A DNA stretch of 64,000 nucleotides, taken from contig JAMXBD010000820.1 in the NCBI GenBank assembly GCA_024138025.1, positions 124,001-188,000 on the forward strand, in the 5' to 3' direction. Positions within the stretch are counted from its first letter, which is position 1; every line of letters starts with the position of its first letter. The notes below the pieces were generated by a model. That model was not told the DNA's origin, did not search any database, and was given only the letters and a program-made list of their open reading frames with translations. A program made the position numbers and the translations under genes. This document shows positions 23,660 to 35,924 of this stretch, in pieces. The DNA comes from Combretum micranthum. Lineage: Eukaryota; Streptophyta; Magnoliopsida; Myrtales; Combretaceae.

Positions 23660-24690
23660 AAAATTTTGGGCTGCTCCATACTCAGTTATTAGCGATGGTA
23701 CTCTAATTCTGCTACTGCTACTATCAACAATTCTGATCGATGAGGTCTCCTAAGGAAGTAACTTGGTCGATACAGCTTCAAGTGGCACGACACATCTGGC
23801 CTAAGCTTAGCTGGTCAGCAAAGCAAATCCAGCAAATTGGAGACGGATGTTTTCTACTGCTAGTCGGTTAGTTCAAAGTGGGCACTCGACCTCTATACTC
23901 TAGGTGGTCGGATGGACTTTAGGTCAGTGGCATTGGTGCGGGCGCATTCCATGTTGATACAGGTATACTGAGCTCTGTATTTGGCCGATGCTACTATAGT
24001 GGTCTCCAAAGGAGCTCGCTTCAATGTCAGACTAGGATGGTAGTCTACTTTAGTTACTACTGCGAAGCTCAGTTTCTCTAATAGACCAAACTGATGTGCT
24101 CGGTGAAGCTCAATTTATGATCAAGTTGGCTGATGCTGTTCTAGTTGCTCAAAGATCTTATAGACAATCGGATCAAGCTCAACATAGCTTAGACCTGCTA
24201 AAAATTTGGTCGCTCAGACATTTGTTCTCAACACCTTGTGTTTGCAATATGTTGTGGCTGCTCAATGGTCTGTTGCTTGAAAACCAGCTTGGAACTTAAT
24301 ATGCTATAAGTCAGACTACTTTTGCTCAAATCAATCTTTTATTGTTTCCATGGACACTTGGATCCATCTTCTACTTTGTGTTCATTTGGTCTGTTGAGGC
24401 ATTCGACTTGGTCTATCACTTCAGTTATGCTGTCAAGCTCAATCAAACTTGTATTCTACTACTGCTGGTCTAGTCGTTTAAGTTCAGATCATCAGTTGTT
24501 CAGTCAGTGGCATTAGTGCTTGGATCAACACTTGAAGCTTATATTCCCCTAGAATTCAGCCACATATCCTTGTCGACAAAAATTGCTTAGTGGCTGCAAA
24601 AGGTTGTAGGTCGATGCTGGCTTCTAAGTTCAACTACTGTTCGCCAAGGGCTTCGATCACGTGGTTGCTGCTGCGGTTAGAAAACACTTA
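23660..24690. repeat. Unassigned GC-richer island with internal repeats
   Basis: The base composition rises clearly compared with both sides. Similar phrases recur about 580 bp apart: gtcagtggcattggtgc at 23923 and gtcagtggcattagtgc at 24503, each preceded by ttctactg/ttctactactgctggt words. Short open frames on the plus strand (24096-24299 and 24322-24516) have no recognisable domain and look incidental. The ends are not inverted repeats and no LTR structure is evident. The origin is unknown. Confidence 0.4.
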
Positions 24691-27171
24691 TATAACATAA
24701 AATCATTCTTGAAGCAACAATTCATGGCAATAGAAATCCTACACCAAGAATAAAAACACATACTAAAAAAACTAAAAACCAAAAACTATAGAATTCATAT
24801 ATTCTTTCATGAAAATCTCAATTAATGATCCACTTTTTCCATATTTGTTCAATTGAACCAAAAAATGATCATTTCATACTTTTCTAGTAGATTATACATT
24901 AAAAACTCAATGAAATATTAATGTCACACCGTAAAAGATACCCTAAACGTGGTAGTCCGCCACATACAATATTGAGACTTAGGAATGACTCATTTAGTCA
25001 CGTAAAAGTCTCAATATCATATTAAAGTTGTACAACATGACAATAGGTACACCGAAGGAAATGTAATTTGAGCAAATAATATAACATGCAAGAATCTAGA
25101 TAAATATTAACCCACATAATATAAAGACATGGTTCTTGTACATCACTTAGGGGCATTCTCCCCGCTAAAGTTCTCCAAGATCGTAAATAAACTTAGTCGT
25201 ACGACAAAAAAAATACTACAACAAAGATTTTAAGAAAGTTCGATCTAAGTTCATGATTGGATTTCCCCAAAAGCTCCCAAAAGAATCCTTACTCGAATAT
25301 ATGGTGATCACGGATACAAAGCAAGTGGTCCTACAAACAAAAATCTGGAGGGGTATAAGTTTTACTAGCTTAGTGAGAATATTTTCGAGTCCTCATACTT
25401 GAACAACAATATCGAACAAGTTATTATTAACAAGCATATGGTATGCAAACAAGACACATAGTTTTCCAGGAATCATATGTTGAATGAATTTATGTCCTTC
25501 ATTCGGTGTTAAGTTTTGTAGTTCTTACCAGCTACCACTCGCCAAAGTCTTCATGTAGATGATACCGGCTACTACTCATTGATATAGATCATACCGGCTA
25601 CTATTCGTCACATGTAAATACTACCATTTATGCCGACCACCACTATTATGCACTTGTTCCACCAAATATATAATAACGAATACAATAAGACTCTCGACGT
25701 GAAGTACATGAGTCAATTTAACTAAATCTTTAGCATATTATTAACATATCTTAAGGGTGATCATACAATTTCAGACATCCCAACATGATAATGAAGTGTC
25801 TATTCGATTATAAGCAATTTAAGATTTGATGTGCTTATCATAAATTCACAAACATTATAAGGCACATGCACTATTTATTTTTATCTTTTCATATTTCTAG
25901 TGCCACTAATCTATAAATACAAACATGAGCATGAAAAATAAAGGAAGCAAACTCACTCAACCATGTTGCGATAATAGCCTCCCCTAATCAAAGTAGTATT
26001 CTGAATAGGAGGTATTGCCCTCTTCGTTACCTAAACAAAAGAAACACTCATAATTTCTTATAATTTCTCCTTACATTTGCTAATTCTATCTTCTAGTTGC
26101 GGTAAAAATCGAATTTATGGAAATTCCAACTTAAAACAGTCATAACTTGCTCATTTTAACTCAGAATTTCACGTATAAGTAGTCATTTTCTATCTACTCG
26201 AAAATATCTATCTATTTCTAGGGTTATTTTTTTTCAAATTCATCTAGGTCTCTCTGTGAAAATGGTCTAGTACATTTCTAGCACAACCTCAAAATGTAAT
26301 TTTTTTCTAAATTAATTTTGCCTAAAAACTCATGTCAAACACATAAATATTTATATGGTTGAAAAATCCCTTGAATATATATATTTACTCATATTAAATG
26401 CATGATCCTAGCGGTGTTATCCCAACAATGAATTTTCATGAAACGATTTATTTTAAAAGTTTGAAAAGTTGAAGTTTACAAAAATCTCCTTTAAGTTGTT
26501 GGAAAGATAACTATAAATTCTTAAGTTGCTACAATTGAGGGTTTCCTTATCATAACTTAACTTTTCAAAAATAAATTTACTTTCAAAAATTTTGCTCTTT
26601 AAATTATCTACAAATTTTATTTTGTAAGTGGATTTTTAACTAGTGAGTTAATTTTAGCTTATCTAGAAAAGTTTGTTTTATTCTTAGTGTTTATCAAAGT
26701 GTGGATAAAAATCTTATAAATAAGTTTTTAAGAAAATTTTGTGTAGCAAAGAATTATCAATATTAAGGTTTACTAATAAATTTATTTTAGTATTTTGAAG
26801 GAAAGTAATGGAACCACATAATTAATTTTTGAAGAAACTTTGTATAATAACAACATTAAAATTTTATGATGAACATAATTAAGCTTTTTGAAAACAATAT
26901 TGCTGAATCTTGTTCTTAAGCTTTTAATGAAAATTTTTCCTAAGTGCCAAGATTTACTATTTTCTTTTTTAGAGAATTTAGTCCATATTTTATTAAAAAA
27001 AAAAAAAAAACTCCTTTTCACTTCTTTGAAAAATTTCATCAAGAGAACAACATTATGTCATGCATGAATATGACTTGTAGTTATGATATATGATAAACGA
27101 AAAGATAATAGTTAGCATAAAATATAAGAGACGTAGAATCAATTAAGCATATATGTAAAGTCAAGTATTGG

Positions 27172-27465
27172 GAAGTCTTAGCTTGCATCAGGGCTTCCTA
27201 AAACTTAGAATAGACAAGTTCCAAAAAGAGGAAAAAAAAAAGGAAAAGAAAAGGAGAAAATTCAGAAGTCTTAAATTCTTATACAAGTCTTTCCGGACTT
27301 AGACATGGGCAAGTCCCTTAAGAAAAAATAAGAAAACAAATTAAAAAAATCATGGGAGTCTTAGATTTATTTCAAGGTTCCCCAGTCTTAGATTATGGTC
27401 AAGTCTAAAAAGAAAAGAAAAATTGTTTTGACTTGATGAGGACAAGTTTAAGACTAGAATGACTA
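27172..27465 (+). repeat. Purine-rich degenerate tandem repeat
   Basis: Variants of agtcttagat...caagtc recur about every 60-80 bp, separated by A/G-only runs (gaggaaaaaaaaaaggaaaa). The array lies within element A, directly before the gypsy-like insertion. No matching array is seen in element B, so it may be an expansion specific to this copy. Confidence 0.5.
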
Positions 27466-27470
27466 GTCTT

Positions 27471-28219
27471 TGATGTGATCCTAGAAGCATCAAATTTAAA
27501 TCCAACCAAGATCAAGTCCAAAGCTTTGTTTCCAGGGATGGGAGATTCAATAGCTGGAGTTTCAATACTGAAAACTCGAGTTAAGCGAACTAAGGATGTT
27601 TACAAAATAGTTTGGGACTCGAAAGATTGAAGTTGTGGAGCTGCTGCACAGTACACCGCTAGCCTTCATTGATTAATCTGCTGACGTCCATTATAATTTG
27701 ATGACTTTTGGAATTTCTTTTATGGCTTTTCGAATTTCTTTATTTTTATTGTTGTAGGATTAATTATAATTATGTTTTTCAATTATGTTGTCAGTTATGT
27801 AACTACCACAATTATGCTTTTTAGTTACGTTGTCAATTATATAACTGCTACAATTCTATTTTCAGTTACGATTATGTAACTGTCTTGTAATAACCTATAT
27901 ATAAAGGCTAGTAGATACTCAATGTAATAATCAGATTATAAGATAATTTCTATGAATGAAATTGAGAGTTTTCTCTCTTGATTTTTTTGATGAATTTGTA
28001 TTGAACTTATTGGGAGTTTCCCATTGCGTTTAACCCCTGACTTATCATTTGGTTTGCCATCATCGATTGTGGCGTCTTCAACTATACCAAGGTTCCTGCT
28101 TCGTTATAAGCAGCGGGTCGTGGTTTCCACCATAATTCTTAGACGGTCCTTGGGTTCGAATTCCATCATTGATCATTGGGTCTTAGGTTTCATATACCTA
28201 AGGTTCTCATTTTACATCA
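27471..28219 (+). repeat. Left LTR of the compact gypsy-like element
   Basis: About 749 bp, starting TGATGTGATC and ending ACATCA. It includes a tail-like coding stretch in its first 150 bases (same phrase as KTRVKRTK in the right copy), a TATA-like ctatatataaaggc near 27894-27907 and a gggttcgaattcc phrase near 28152. The high similarity to 29277-30015 defines it. Confidence 0.85.
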
Positions 28220-28497
28220 TTTGGTATTAGAGCCTAGGTTTTTCTAAGAATCCATACCATATCCCAGTTCGATTAGAGGTAACTCGAATCATCCATGTCC
28301 TTTGATTGTTTTCTTTATCGGTTTTGAGAGTTGTTTGATATGGTTGATTGTCTGCTATTAGGATTTTAGTTTTTAGTGTTTTTATAATTTAAAAAAAAAA
28401 AGGAAAATTAGTGCAAAAAAAAAAGGGAAAAAAATGTCTTTTAGGGTTCTTTAGTGAAAGTTGTGATTTTTAGATCTAAGGTTTGATTTTAAAAAAA

Positions 28498-29436
28498 ATG
28501 AGTCAAATACGAGTGGATGATGATAAACCTATCTTTCATACAAGACGTTTGGTAAATGATAAGGTCTACAACTTGGATATTGAAAGTGGAAGTTTTACAA
28601 AATATTGTTAGTACCTTGTTGCTGGAAAAATTGTGTTTGCAAACTTTGAATCTTAGAGCACCATACAATATACAGGATGGTTGTGGAGAATTTATGGTAA
28701 CTGGGCAGGTTTGGATTGCCTTTTCTATTGGAAAATATTGTGATGAAATTTTATGTGATATAATTCCAATGCAATCTGGTCATATTTTCTTGGGGCAACC
28801 ATGGAAGTCTAAAAGGAAAGCTAAGTATGATGGATGCAAGATTGCTATTTTTTGTTTTTCAACCAAAACCGAGTGATTTTAGTACCTCTTAATCCATGAG
28901 AAGCTACTGAAGATCATATGAGGATTGCAAGGCAATTCAAGAAAAGAGAAGAAGAAAAGATTGCTCTAGAAAAACAAAAGAGTGAAGAAAAGATTAAGAA
29001 AGATGAAAAAAATGAGGGGAGTGTGAGAGAGGAACAAGGTGATGAAAACACTTTAGTGAGCATTGAGGAAAAAGAATGTGAAACACTAGAGAGTGATATT
29101 GCTTATCAACTAAGATTTTTCTTTTCCTAGTGAAATTGATTCATCACCAGGAACTCAAAGAAATGTGTCCTCAAGAAGATCAAGATGAAATAAGCCTCAA
29201 TCTGATTTCCTTTCTTGCAATTTAGAAGAGTACAAGAACGAAGATTTGAGGATGAATCTTTTCAAAGAAGGAAGAACAATGTGATCTTAGAAGCATCAAA
29301 TTTAAATCCGACCAAGATCAAGTCCAAAGCTTTGCTTCAAGGGATTGGAGATTCAATAGTTGGAGCTTCAATACAGAAAACTCGAGTCAAGCGAACCAAG
29401 GATGTTTACAAAATAGTTTGGGACTCAAAAGATTGA
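28498..29436 (+). pseudogene. Gypsy protease-region protein, frameshifted
   Basis: An ATG at 28498 opens MSQIRVDDDKPIFHTRRLV, then IESGSF, which sits where gypsy retropepsins have their DGGS-like active site. The frame then shifts to 28590-28876, with GQVWIAFSIGKYCDEILCDI, PMQSGHIFLGQPW and YDGCKIAIF. These match the order of the protease region of plant Ty3/gypsy pol. A lysine/glutamate-rich charged stretch follows (28918-29130), then EDLRMNLFKEG (around 29245-29277) and, continuing into the right LTR, KTRVKRTKDVYKIVWDSKD ending at 29436. The last part is like the basic tail of gypsy pol. Reverse transcriptase, RNase H and integrase are missing. The active-site Asp appears replaced by Glu. 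Confidence 0.65.
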
Positions 29437-30015
29437 AGTTGTGAAACTGCTGCATAGTACACCACTGGCCTTCATCGATTAATCTACCAACCTCCATTAT
29501 AATTTGATGACTTTTGGAATTTCTTTTGTGGCTTTTCGAATTTCTTTATTTTGATTGATGTAGGATTAATTATAATTATATTTTTTCAATTATGTTGTCA
29601 ATTATGTAACTACCACAATTATGTTTTTCAGTTACATTATTGATTATGTAACTGCTATAATTCTTTTCAGTTACGATTATGTAACTGCCTTATAATAGTC
29701 TATATATAAAGGCTAGTAGACGCTCAATGTAATAATCAAATTATGAGATCATTTCTATAAAAGAAATTGAGAGTTTTCTCTCTTGATGAACTTGCATTGA
29801 ACTTATCAGGAGTTTCCTATGGCGTTCAACCCCTAACTTATCAATCGGTTTACCATTACCGATTGTGGCATCTTCAATTATAGTAAGGTTCCTGCTTTAT
29901 TATAAGCAACGGGTCGCGGTTTCCATCATAATTCTTAGACGATCCTTGGGTTCGAATTCCATCATTGATCATTGGATCTTCGGTTTCATATGCCTAGGGT
30001 TCTCGTTTCGCATCA
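29277..30015 (+). repeat. Right LTR of the compact gypsy-like element
   Basis: About 739 bp, starting CAATGTGATC directly after the polypurine tract and ending GCATCA, with flank gtctt. The element's reading frame runs into it and stops at 29436, so the LTR contains coding sequence. Confidence 0.85.
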
Positions 30016-31610
30016 GTCTTTTATTATTATGAGTAATATAAGAAAATAGCATAATAATAAGAGCATGATAACAAGATAATAATAAGTTAGATTAGTGAGC
30101 TTTTATGCTTTAAAATCATATATATACGTATACATAATAAATATAAAAAGTTAGATTAGAATCATGTACAAAATAACAATATAACAACAATAATTAAATA
30201 TGAACATAGTGTTGAACAAGACATGAACAAATTGTTGTTTTCATGATTTCATCCCTAACATAATGCTCATGGGGATTTAGAAATCAAACACACAACATTT
30301 TTATGTTATGTTAACATGAATATAAGAATAGGTTTAGAACTTTTACCTAAAGGTAGGTAATGGAAGAATATTTGGTGTTGGTTGTTGTAAGGAGATAGTT
30401 GTGATATGAAAAGAAGAGAGTGTTAGGAAGAGAATTTTGAAGAGAAAATTTGTAGAGAGGATTTGAGAGAGTTTTGTTATATAAATGAAATGTGTGAAAG
30501 AAATGGAGGGAGATGTGATATGTATAGAGATTTGTGGAGAGAAATTAGATATAATAAAATAAATTAAAAAAGAAAAAATAAATAGATGAGAGAGAAGGGG
30601 CCGACGTGAATGAGAGAGAGAGGGAAAGATTTGATTTGTTTGTATTTTTTGTAATGAAAAGTAATTAAAGTGTAAGACAAGTTATGCATAAAGTTTCATG
30701 GGAAAGAAAATTTTAAGCAATAGGTGTATCGGTCGTAAAAGATAGCTATATAGGTTATAAGAAAAAGTAGAGATAGGTGAGTAGAGATGAATAGTAGTGA
30801 ATAGTGATTAAATTGTATACTAGACAAATAAAATACTAATAGTAAAAAAAATACATGTAAAAGTGTTATATCTGATAATTTTAGATACCAAAAAATTATG
30901 AAACTTGTATTTTACGAATCCTTATTAAATTATGAGTCTAAATATGTTTTCGAACTATTTTTACTATCTTGAGCACCAGGATATGTTTTTTGAGAACTAA
31001 TCCCGTTTGGATCTGAAACGATTGATTTTTACTACGATCTACCATTAGTTCGTTTTTCTTTTTTTCAGGTTACGAGCGTAGGATTGTCAGAGCTAAAACT
31101 ACTAGTATGCCTTGATTATTGTTGACTTTGAAATTCCGGTTTGATTAGGGTTAGGGTTTTCTCAAATTTTACCATAAAATTGAGGAGTTTACAGTTGATC
31201 TTTACATGGATTAAGTAGAGACACATGTGTAATTTTACTCATTTATCAAGACTACAGCTGTAACCTTGCCTAAGTTCGGCTTAAGTTTTTCCATAGAGAG
31301 AACCGTAACCACACTCACACCTACAACCTTTGGTGCGATTTCCTTTGCGCGTGAATTTCTTCTTCATTTGTTTTCTTTTTATTTTATTTTCTTATGTTGT
31401 GCTATTTATAAGTTTACCATTATGTAAAGGGAATATAAATACCCCATTATGAAGAAACCCTATAAAGTGGAACATTGTTATCGTTATCTTGTTTGTTTTT
31501 AGAATAAATCTCTTACTCTTATCAATGACTGATTGTGGTGAACAACCACTCGATCAATCTTGTGTGTCATATTAAGAGAGTGAGTGTGTAGTTCGGGGTG
31601 TTATAGGTAC

Positions 31611-32050
31611 GTCATATTTGTTAATGATGTCATTCGTATCTTTTATTTCATTGGCATTCAAATATAAAGCCTTAAATATCTCTAAACTACTTGGATTATA
31701 TCTTTATTGGTGAGTTAGGCGCATCAGAATGCCTATGAAAAGAAATTAAAATGAAACTAAATTAAACCAAACAATGTTTGAAGCCCTTCAATTCACTAAG
31801 AGTATAAAGAGAATTGTTTCAAATGTAATTTGGTTTGGTTAATGCAAGGAACTAACCGAACGGAATTACCAACACCTAGTATGCAATAGAAATTTCTTTC
31901 TAAAGAGATGTATAAACTTCTTGAAGTTGAGGTGTTTGCATTAATCATATATCTTATGTTACCTGAATTATAAATAAGGTAAGTGTCACATGTGATACCT
32001 GAATTTTACCATTTTGTACAATTAACTATCTAAAGATTAAAAGTGTCAAT
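31611..32050. other. Non-coding spacer with eroded repeat words
   Basis: AT-rich sequence. The part from about 31978 (agtgtcacatgtgatacctgaa) continues after the MITE at 32530. Phrases of the same kind recur near 32690-33070 and 33540-33660. No gene is seen. Confidence 0.4.
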
Positions 32051-32529
32051 CAATGTTGTCAGAACCAGACCGGGGTTTGACCTGGACAAGCTAGGGGTCA
32101 GGGGTCAAGGGGTCGGACCGGGTTCAACAGGGGGTTGAACCGAGGTCACGAAAAAATAAAAAATATAAGGAATAATTTAATTATAAAAGACCAATATATG
32201 TGTAATCACTCAATTAAATCTATATTTGGATCAAATTCATCAATTAATTATTAAATAAATATGATTTAATGATTACATTTTATAAATTTATAATAAAGTA
32301 TGAATAAATATTTAAATTTCTAATTTTTTATTTTATTTTTTTATTTTTATTTTTTTGAGTCCGGGTCGACCCGTTTAATCCGGTCCGACCGGCCGGGTCG
32401 ACCGGGTCAATCCTGGTCTCGTCGGTTCGTTCCAAAAACGAGTTTTAGGCGAGACCCGACCCAGCATTAGTACCGGTTCTAGTCAAACCTAGTCGAACCG
32501 GCCGGTCTGGGCCGGTTTTGACAACCATG
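32051..32529. mobile_element. hAT-type MITE with perfect 8-bp target duplication
   Basis: It is flanked on both sides by gtgtcaat (32043-32050 and 32530-32537). The left end is caatgttgtcagaacc and the right end, reverse-complemented, is catggttgtcaaaacc, an imperfect inverted pair. Both arms are GC-rich with ggtcggaccggg/gaccggccggg words around an AT-rich centre, so a hairpin is possible. It is 479 bp and non-coding. The 8-bp duplication and ends fit the hAT superfamily. Confidence 0.88.
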
Positions 32530-32689
32530 GTGTCAATTTACTAGTTATGAACTTTTTGTTAAAAGGTAGAAAATTCAAAGTGTGACACTATTACACTAAT
32601 AAATGTGACTTTTTCGTCTAAACAAACTAAGTCAACTGATTTTTGTAAAAGGTAAAAAATTTAAAGTATGGCAGTGTTCCATAAAACTA

Positions 32690-33095
32690 TATCCATCCTT
32701 ATTTAACTATAAGGAACATGTCAAATTCAGTAACTTAATATTGCAAGTAAATTTAATTTGATATAGGAATTTTGAAATAATCAACTCAATACCTGGTCAA
32801 ACTTTTTTGTAGCTATTTTTACTATCTCCTCATACTATTTATTATATTTGTTGATGTGAAACAAATATCCTATCATTGAATTTTTACTATACCCTTTACT
32901 GTTGTCAAACACTAATAGACTGTCCAATCCATATGAACAAATGAAACAAACAATGTTAGGTGAGATAGTAAAAATAACCATAAAAAGTTAAAAAAAAAAG
33001 TATTAAATTGATCACTTCAAAATTCAAATACCAAATTAAATTTTTTATACAAAGTTGAGGTACCAAATTTTGACATTTTCTAACTAAAAGTTGCA
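32690..33095. mobile_element. Foldback-type element
   Basis: Left arm 32709-32845 (gtcaaattcagtaac...tttttactatctcctc) pairs with right arm about 32950-33078 read in reverse (gtcaaaatttggtacctc...tttttactatctcacc). The arms are over 100 bp with scattered mismatches, around a loop of about 100 bp. Outer edges and target duplication are uncertain. No coding. It is probably a MITE or foldback transposon. Confidence 0.65.
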
Positions 33096-35176
33096 TCTCT
33101 AAATAATACATTTATTTCATAAGTGATAGTACAAACTACACTCTACACATATTTGTGCTATTATCCTTAATTTCTCATCCTTGTATTTTCGTTTTCAATG
33201 TTTCACATGGGTACTTACTTAAACACATTCCAGTAATGATTGATCAACAAAAATTAACTTATTAATAAAAATACATTATTATACATTAAGTTAAATAAAA
33301 AAAATTTATAAAACATAGTGCCACTTCAATTACATTAAGGCCAAATGGTGGTCGACAAGAATTAATTTCACTTGAAGAATCATAAGGAGGGATATAGCTG
33401 AACGAGTCGTTATAGATTGCCTATCCTTTTTGACCTACTAAAAGGATTATATTTTGAGAAATTTTTTACAATCTTATAGCATTTAGGGGTCAATTGCAAG
33501 TGATAGTCATGGCCTGATAGGAAACAAAACCCGTAAAAGGGTTAATGTCACGAATGGTATCTCAATTTTTTCAAAATATTCAATTAATTGCTTGGAGTTT
33601 AGATTAGTCAATTTACTACTTCATTGAACTTTTAATGCATAAAAATACAACCTAATGTAACTCCATTTGTTCTCCACTAGTTTCTCTTGCACAACTGCCA
33701 TTGTTATTCAATTACACAACAACAAGTGTCTAACCCACTCAAATGCATTATCACCTATGTTATTAGAAAATTTTGAAATTTTTTTTTTTTGTTTTTTTTT
33801 TTCAAATTTATCCAATAAATTAGAAAAGAAAAATAATTGTCTACTAAACCATGAGGTGAAAAAAAGGGAAGAAACACCAATGCCTTTTCTTCTTTACATA
33901 GCAAATGAAGAGGAGTCATACCTTTGTCTATCTCTTCAATGATTTATCTCTAGTGAATGTTGTTTGTATTGTAGAGAGCCTAAGTAAGGTGTATGGTAGA
34001 TGACAGTAGGTATGGTGATATGGTGATCATGGAAGGTAAAAGAGATCAGTTACGGTTTGTTGATTCAATGTGTTTTCACATGAATCATAGTGCAAGTTTT
34101 CATTTTTATGATTCTTTAGAAACTTAAAGAACCAAATAACACTCAAAACTTACCTTCATATGGCGTGTGTGACAAGAATTTGTAGAGAGAAGTTATTGAG
34201 TGTTTATGGTGTTCAAAGAAAGAGAAAGTGAGTTGTAAATATGTTATTTTATCTTTCTTTTTCTAAAACTTGCATGTATCTTTTTTGTAAATATGCTATC
34301 TTTTTCAAATTTTAATCTCCTTGTTTTATCAATCTTTTGACTGAATTTTTGGTGTTTTTGCAAGTTTTATCTATTAGATTTGTAGTATTCGTGGAAGTTT
34401 TGCAGAAATGGAAAAAAAATATTGAGATTTGATTCATTCCAATGAAGTAATATTTTCTTTTTTTTTTCTTTCCTTCCTTTTCTATTTCTATGATATTTAT
34501 ATTTGGTGTTATTCATTTTCTTCATAATCTTCATTAACGTATATGATAATATCTTTAGGGTGGGCCTGGACATGTGTCGAAAATCAATCAAGGTTTCATG
34601 TTAGTGTTATGCGGGGTATTATTTATGTGCGTGAAAAGTTCAATCAGGTTGTAAATTGACTAATCTAACTTTAGGTAGTTAATTAAATATTTTACAAATG
34701 TTTGGGCAGTATATGTGACATTAGTACAAAAAATAACATAAAATTTTAAATGAAAAACTAAATTAAAATTTAAAAAATCCCTAAAGAATTAGAATCTCCA
34801 CCATTTTCCCTCTCAACTGATATTAATTGTAATATGATCTTTGAAACTCAACTCATAATTATGTATTTATCTAAGTTAAACTAATATTGTTTCAAATCAT
34901 AATTCTGTATTGATCTAAGTTAAACTAATATTTATATTGTATGGTAAATCATGTTTTTTTAGGTTATGCATGTGTCAAAGTTGAGTTTTCACAATGTTAG
35001 TTTGTGGTTTGGAAAATGAGAAATTCATTTTGTATATATTTTTGGAGATACTTTCTTCTTTTATTTTTTTTGTTTCAATAGCTTGGCTTAGATTTCATTA
35101 TTTATTTTTGCGGTTGGACTAATTCTTTATTATCATCATCATCAATCAAGTGAAACAAAGGAGTGTGGGTCGACCT
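33096..35176. other. Intergenic, no gene seen
   Basis: AT-rich DNA with a T-run at 33780-33802 and eroded repeat words at 33540-33660 like those near 32000. Open frames here are low complexity and have no domain. Confidence 0.45.
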
Positions 35177-35916
35177 TAAGGATGTAACGGAGCTCAGCTG
35201 TCATAAGGTTTTCGATCTGCCTAATCCAGTAAAAGCCCTATAGGGTTTTATGGTTGAGTTTGGATACTATAAAATATCTAATAGATACCCTACCTGATAA
35301 TCAACTTTAAAAAATAATAAAATAAAGACATGTGTAAAAGTGATGGCTTTAGCTAATATTTAAGAGTTGAATTGATATGTAAATGAGAACAATCTCGTCT
35401 GTTTATTTACTGTTTGTTTAAAACTACTTGAATCTGAATCATGGAATAAGCATAGATACAATGATATTGTACATTCATAATTTGATTAGGAAAAAAAAGA
35501 AAAGGAAAAACATGAACATGAGTACTTTAAGGCTCGATCTGTCTCAATTATTTGCTTTTTATTTAGATTAATACGTCAACTTTGGTGTTTATTTCTTCAT
35601 TTATTTTTCAATTTTGCATATAACATATGAAGTCATTCAGTTTGTAACTTTATACTTCTTTTTAAATCATTCGTATCATTATTGTTTAAGCCTCTTAAAT
35701 TCATTAAGTATTATTACTATTTGAAAACAAGTTGGGAAAGAAAAGGGGAGAATTTAATCACATGGGTTTTGGGTTATTAAGCAAACACTACAGGGTGGGT
35801 TTTGATATAGTATAAAAACCTTAAGGTTATAGGGTTAGGTTTTGTACCCTATAGGGTAGCGGATCGAGTTTCGAGTTCTTATGATTCATCTAAACCCCAA
35901 CCCATTGACATCCCTA
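35177..35916. mobile_element. hAT-type MITE (740 bp), perfect 8-bp target duplication
   Basis: It is flanked by gtcgacct at 35169-35176 and again at 35917-35924. The left end is taaggatgtaacgg and the right end, reverse-complemented, is tagggatgtcaatggg. Inside, ccctatagggttttat near the left and accctatagggtagcgg near the right form a second inverted pair. Non-coding. The ends are of the TAGGGATGTCAATGGG class, common in plant genomes. Confidence 0.88.
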
Positions 35917-35924
35917 GTCGACCT

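Larger units (their letters stand above)
27471..30015 (+). mobile_element. Compact non-autonomous gypsy-like LTR element
   Basis: Two long direct repeats (27471-28219 and 29277-30015) enclose about 1.06 kb. The flanks are identical 5-mers, gtctt at 27466-27470 and at 30016-30020, a perfect target duplication. A primer-binding site TGGTATTAGAGC follows the left LTR (28222-28233), one or two bases from the common TGGTATCAGAGC form. A polypurine tract aaagaaggaagaa (29264-29276) precedes the right LTR. The internal part codes only a decayed protease-type segment, with no reverse transcriptase or integrase, so it must have moved using another element's enzymes. It is nested in element A. The right LTR starts CA where the left starts TG, probably by mutation. 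Confidence 0.85.
24922..31610 (+). mobile_element. Long LTR-type element A (interrupted)
   Basis: It starts TGTCACACCGTAAAAGATACC, related to the TGTCATGCCCCGA start of plant gypsy-type LTRs. Its sequence matches the reverse complement of element B (about 49390-53242) in several blocks, in order. These are the start, the 'crosses' phrase with ggtagtccgccacat (24951-24965), a block around 25160, the block with gttgcggtaaaaatcgaat (26096-26114) and gagaactaatcccgt near 30994-31008. A TATA-like tataaatacccc lies at 31424-31435, near the expected 3' end. It holds the compact gypsy-like insertion at 27471-30015. Without that insertion it is about 4 kb, so it may be a very long solo LTR. The right end is an estimate. 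Confidence 0.5.

Noticed and set aside
27471..30015. Unequal recombination product: tail-LTR-internal-tail-LTR
   Set aside because: First considered because coding tail is repeated in both repeats. Exact gtctt flanks and the polypurine tract before 29277 show that the tail lies inside the LTR and that the element is complete.
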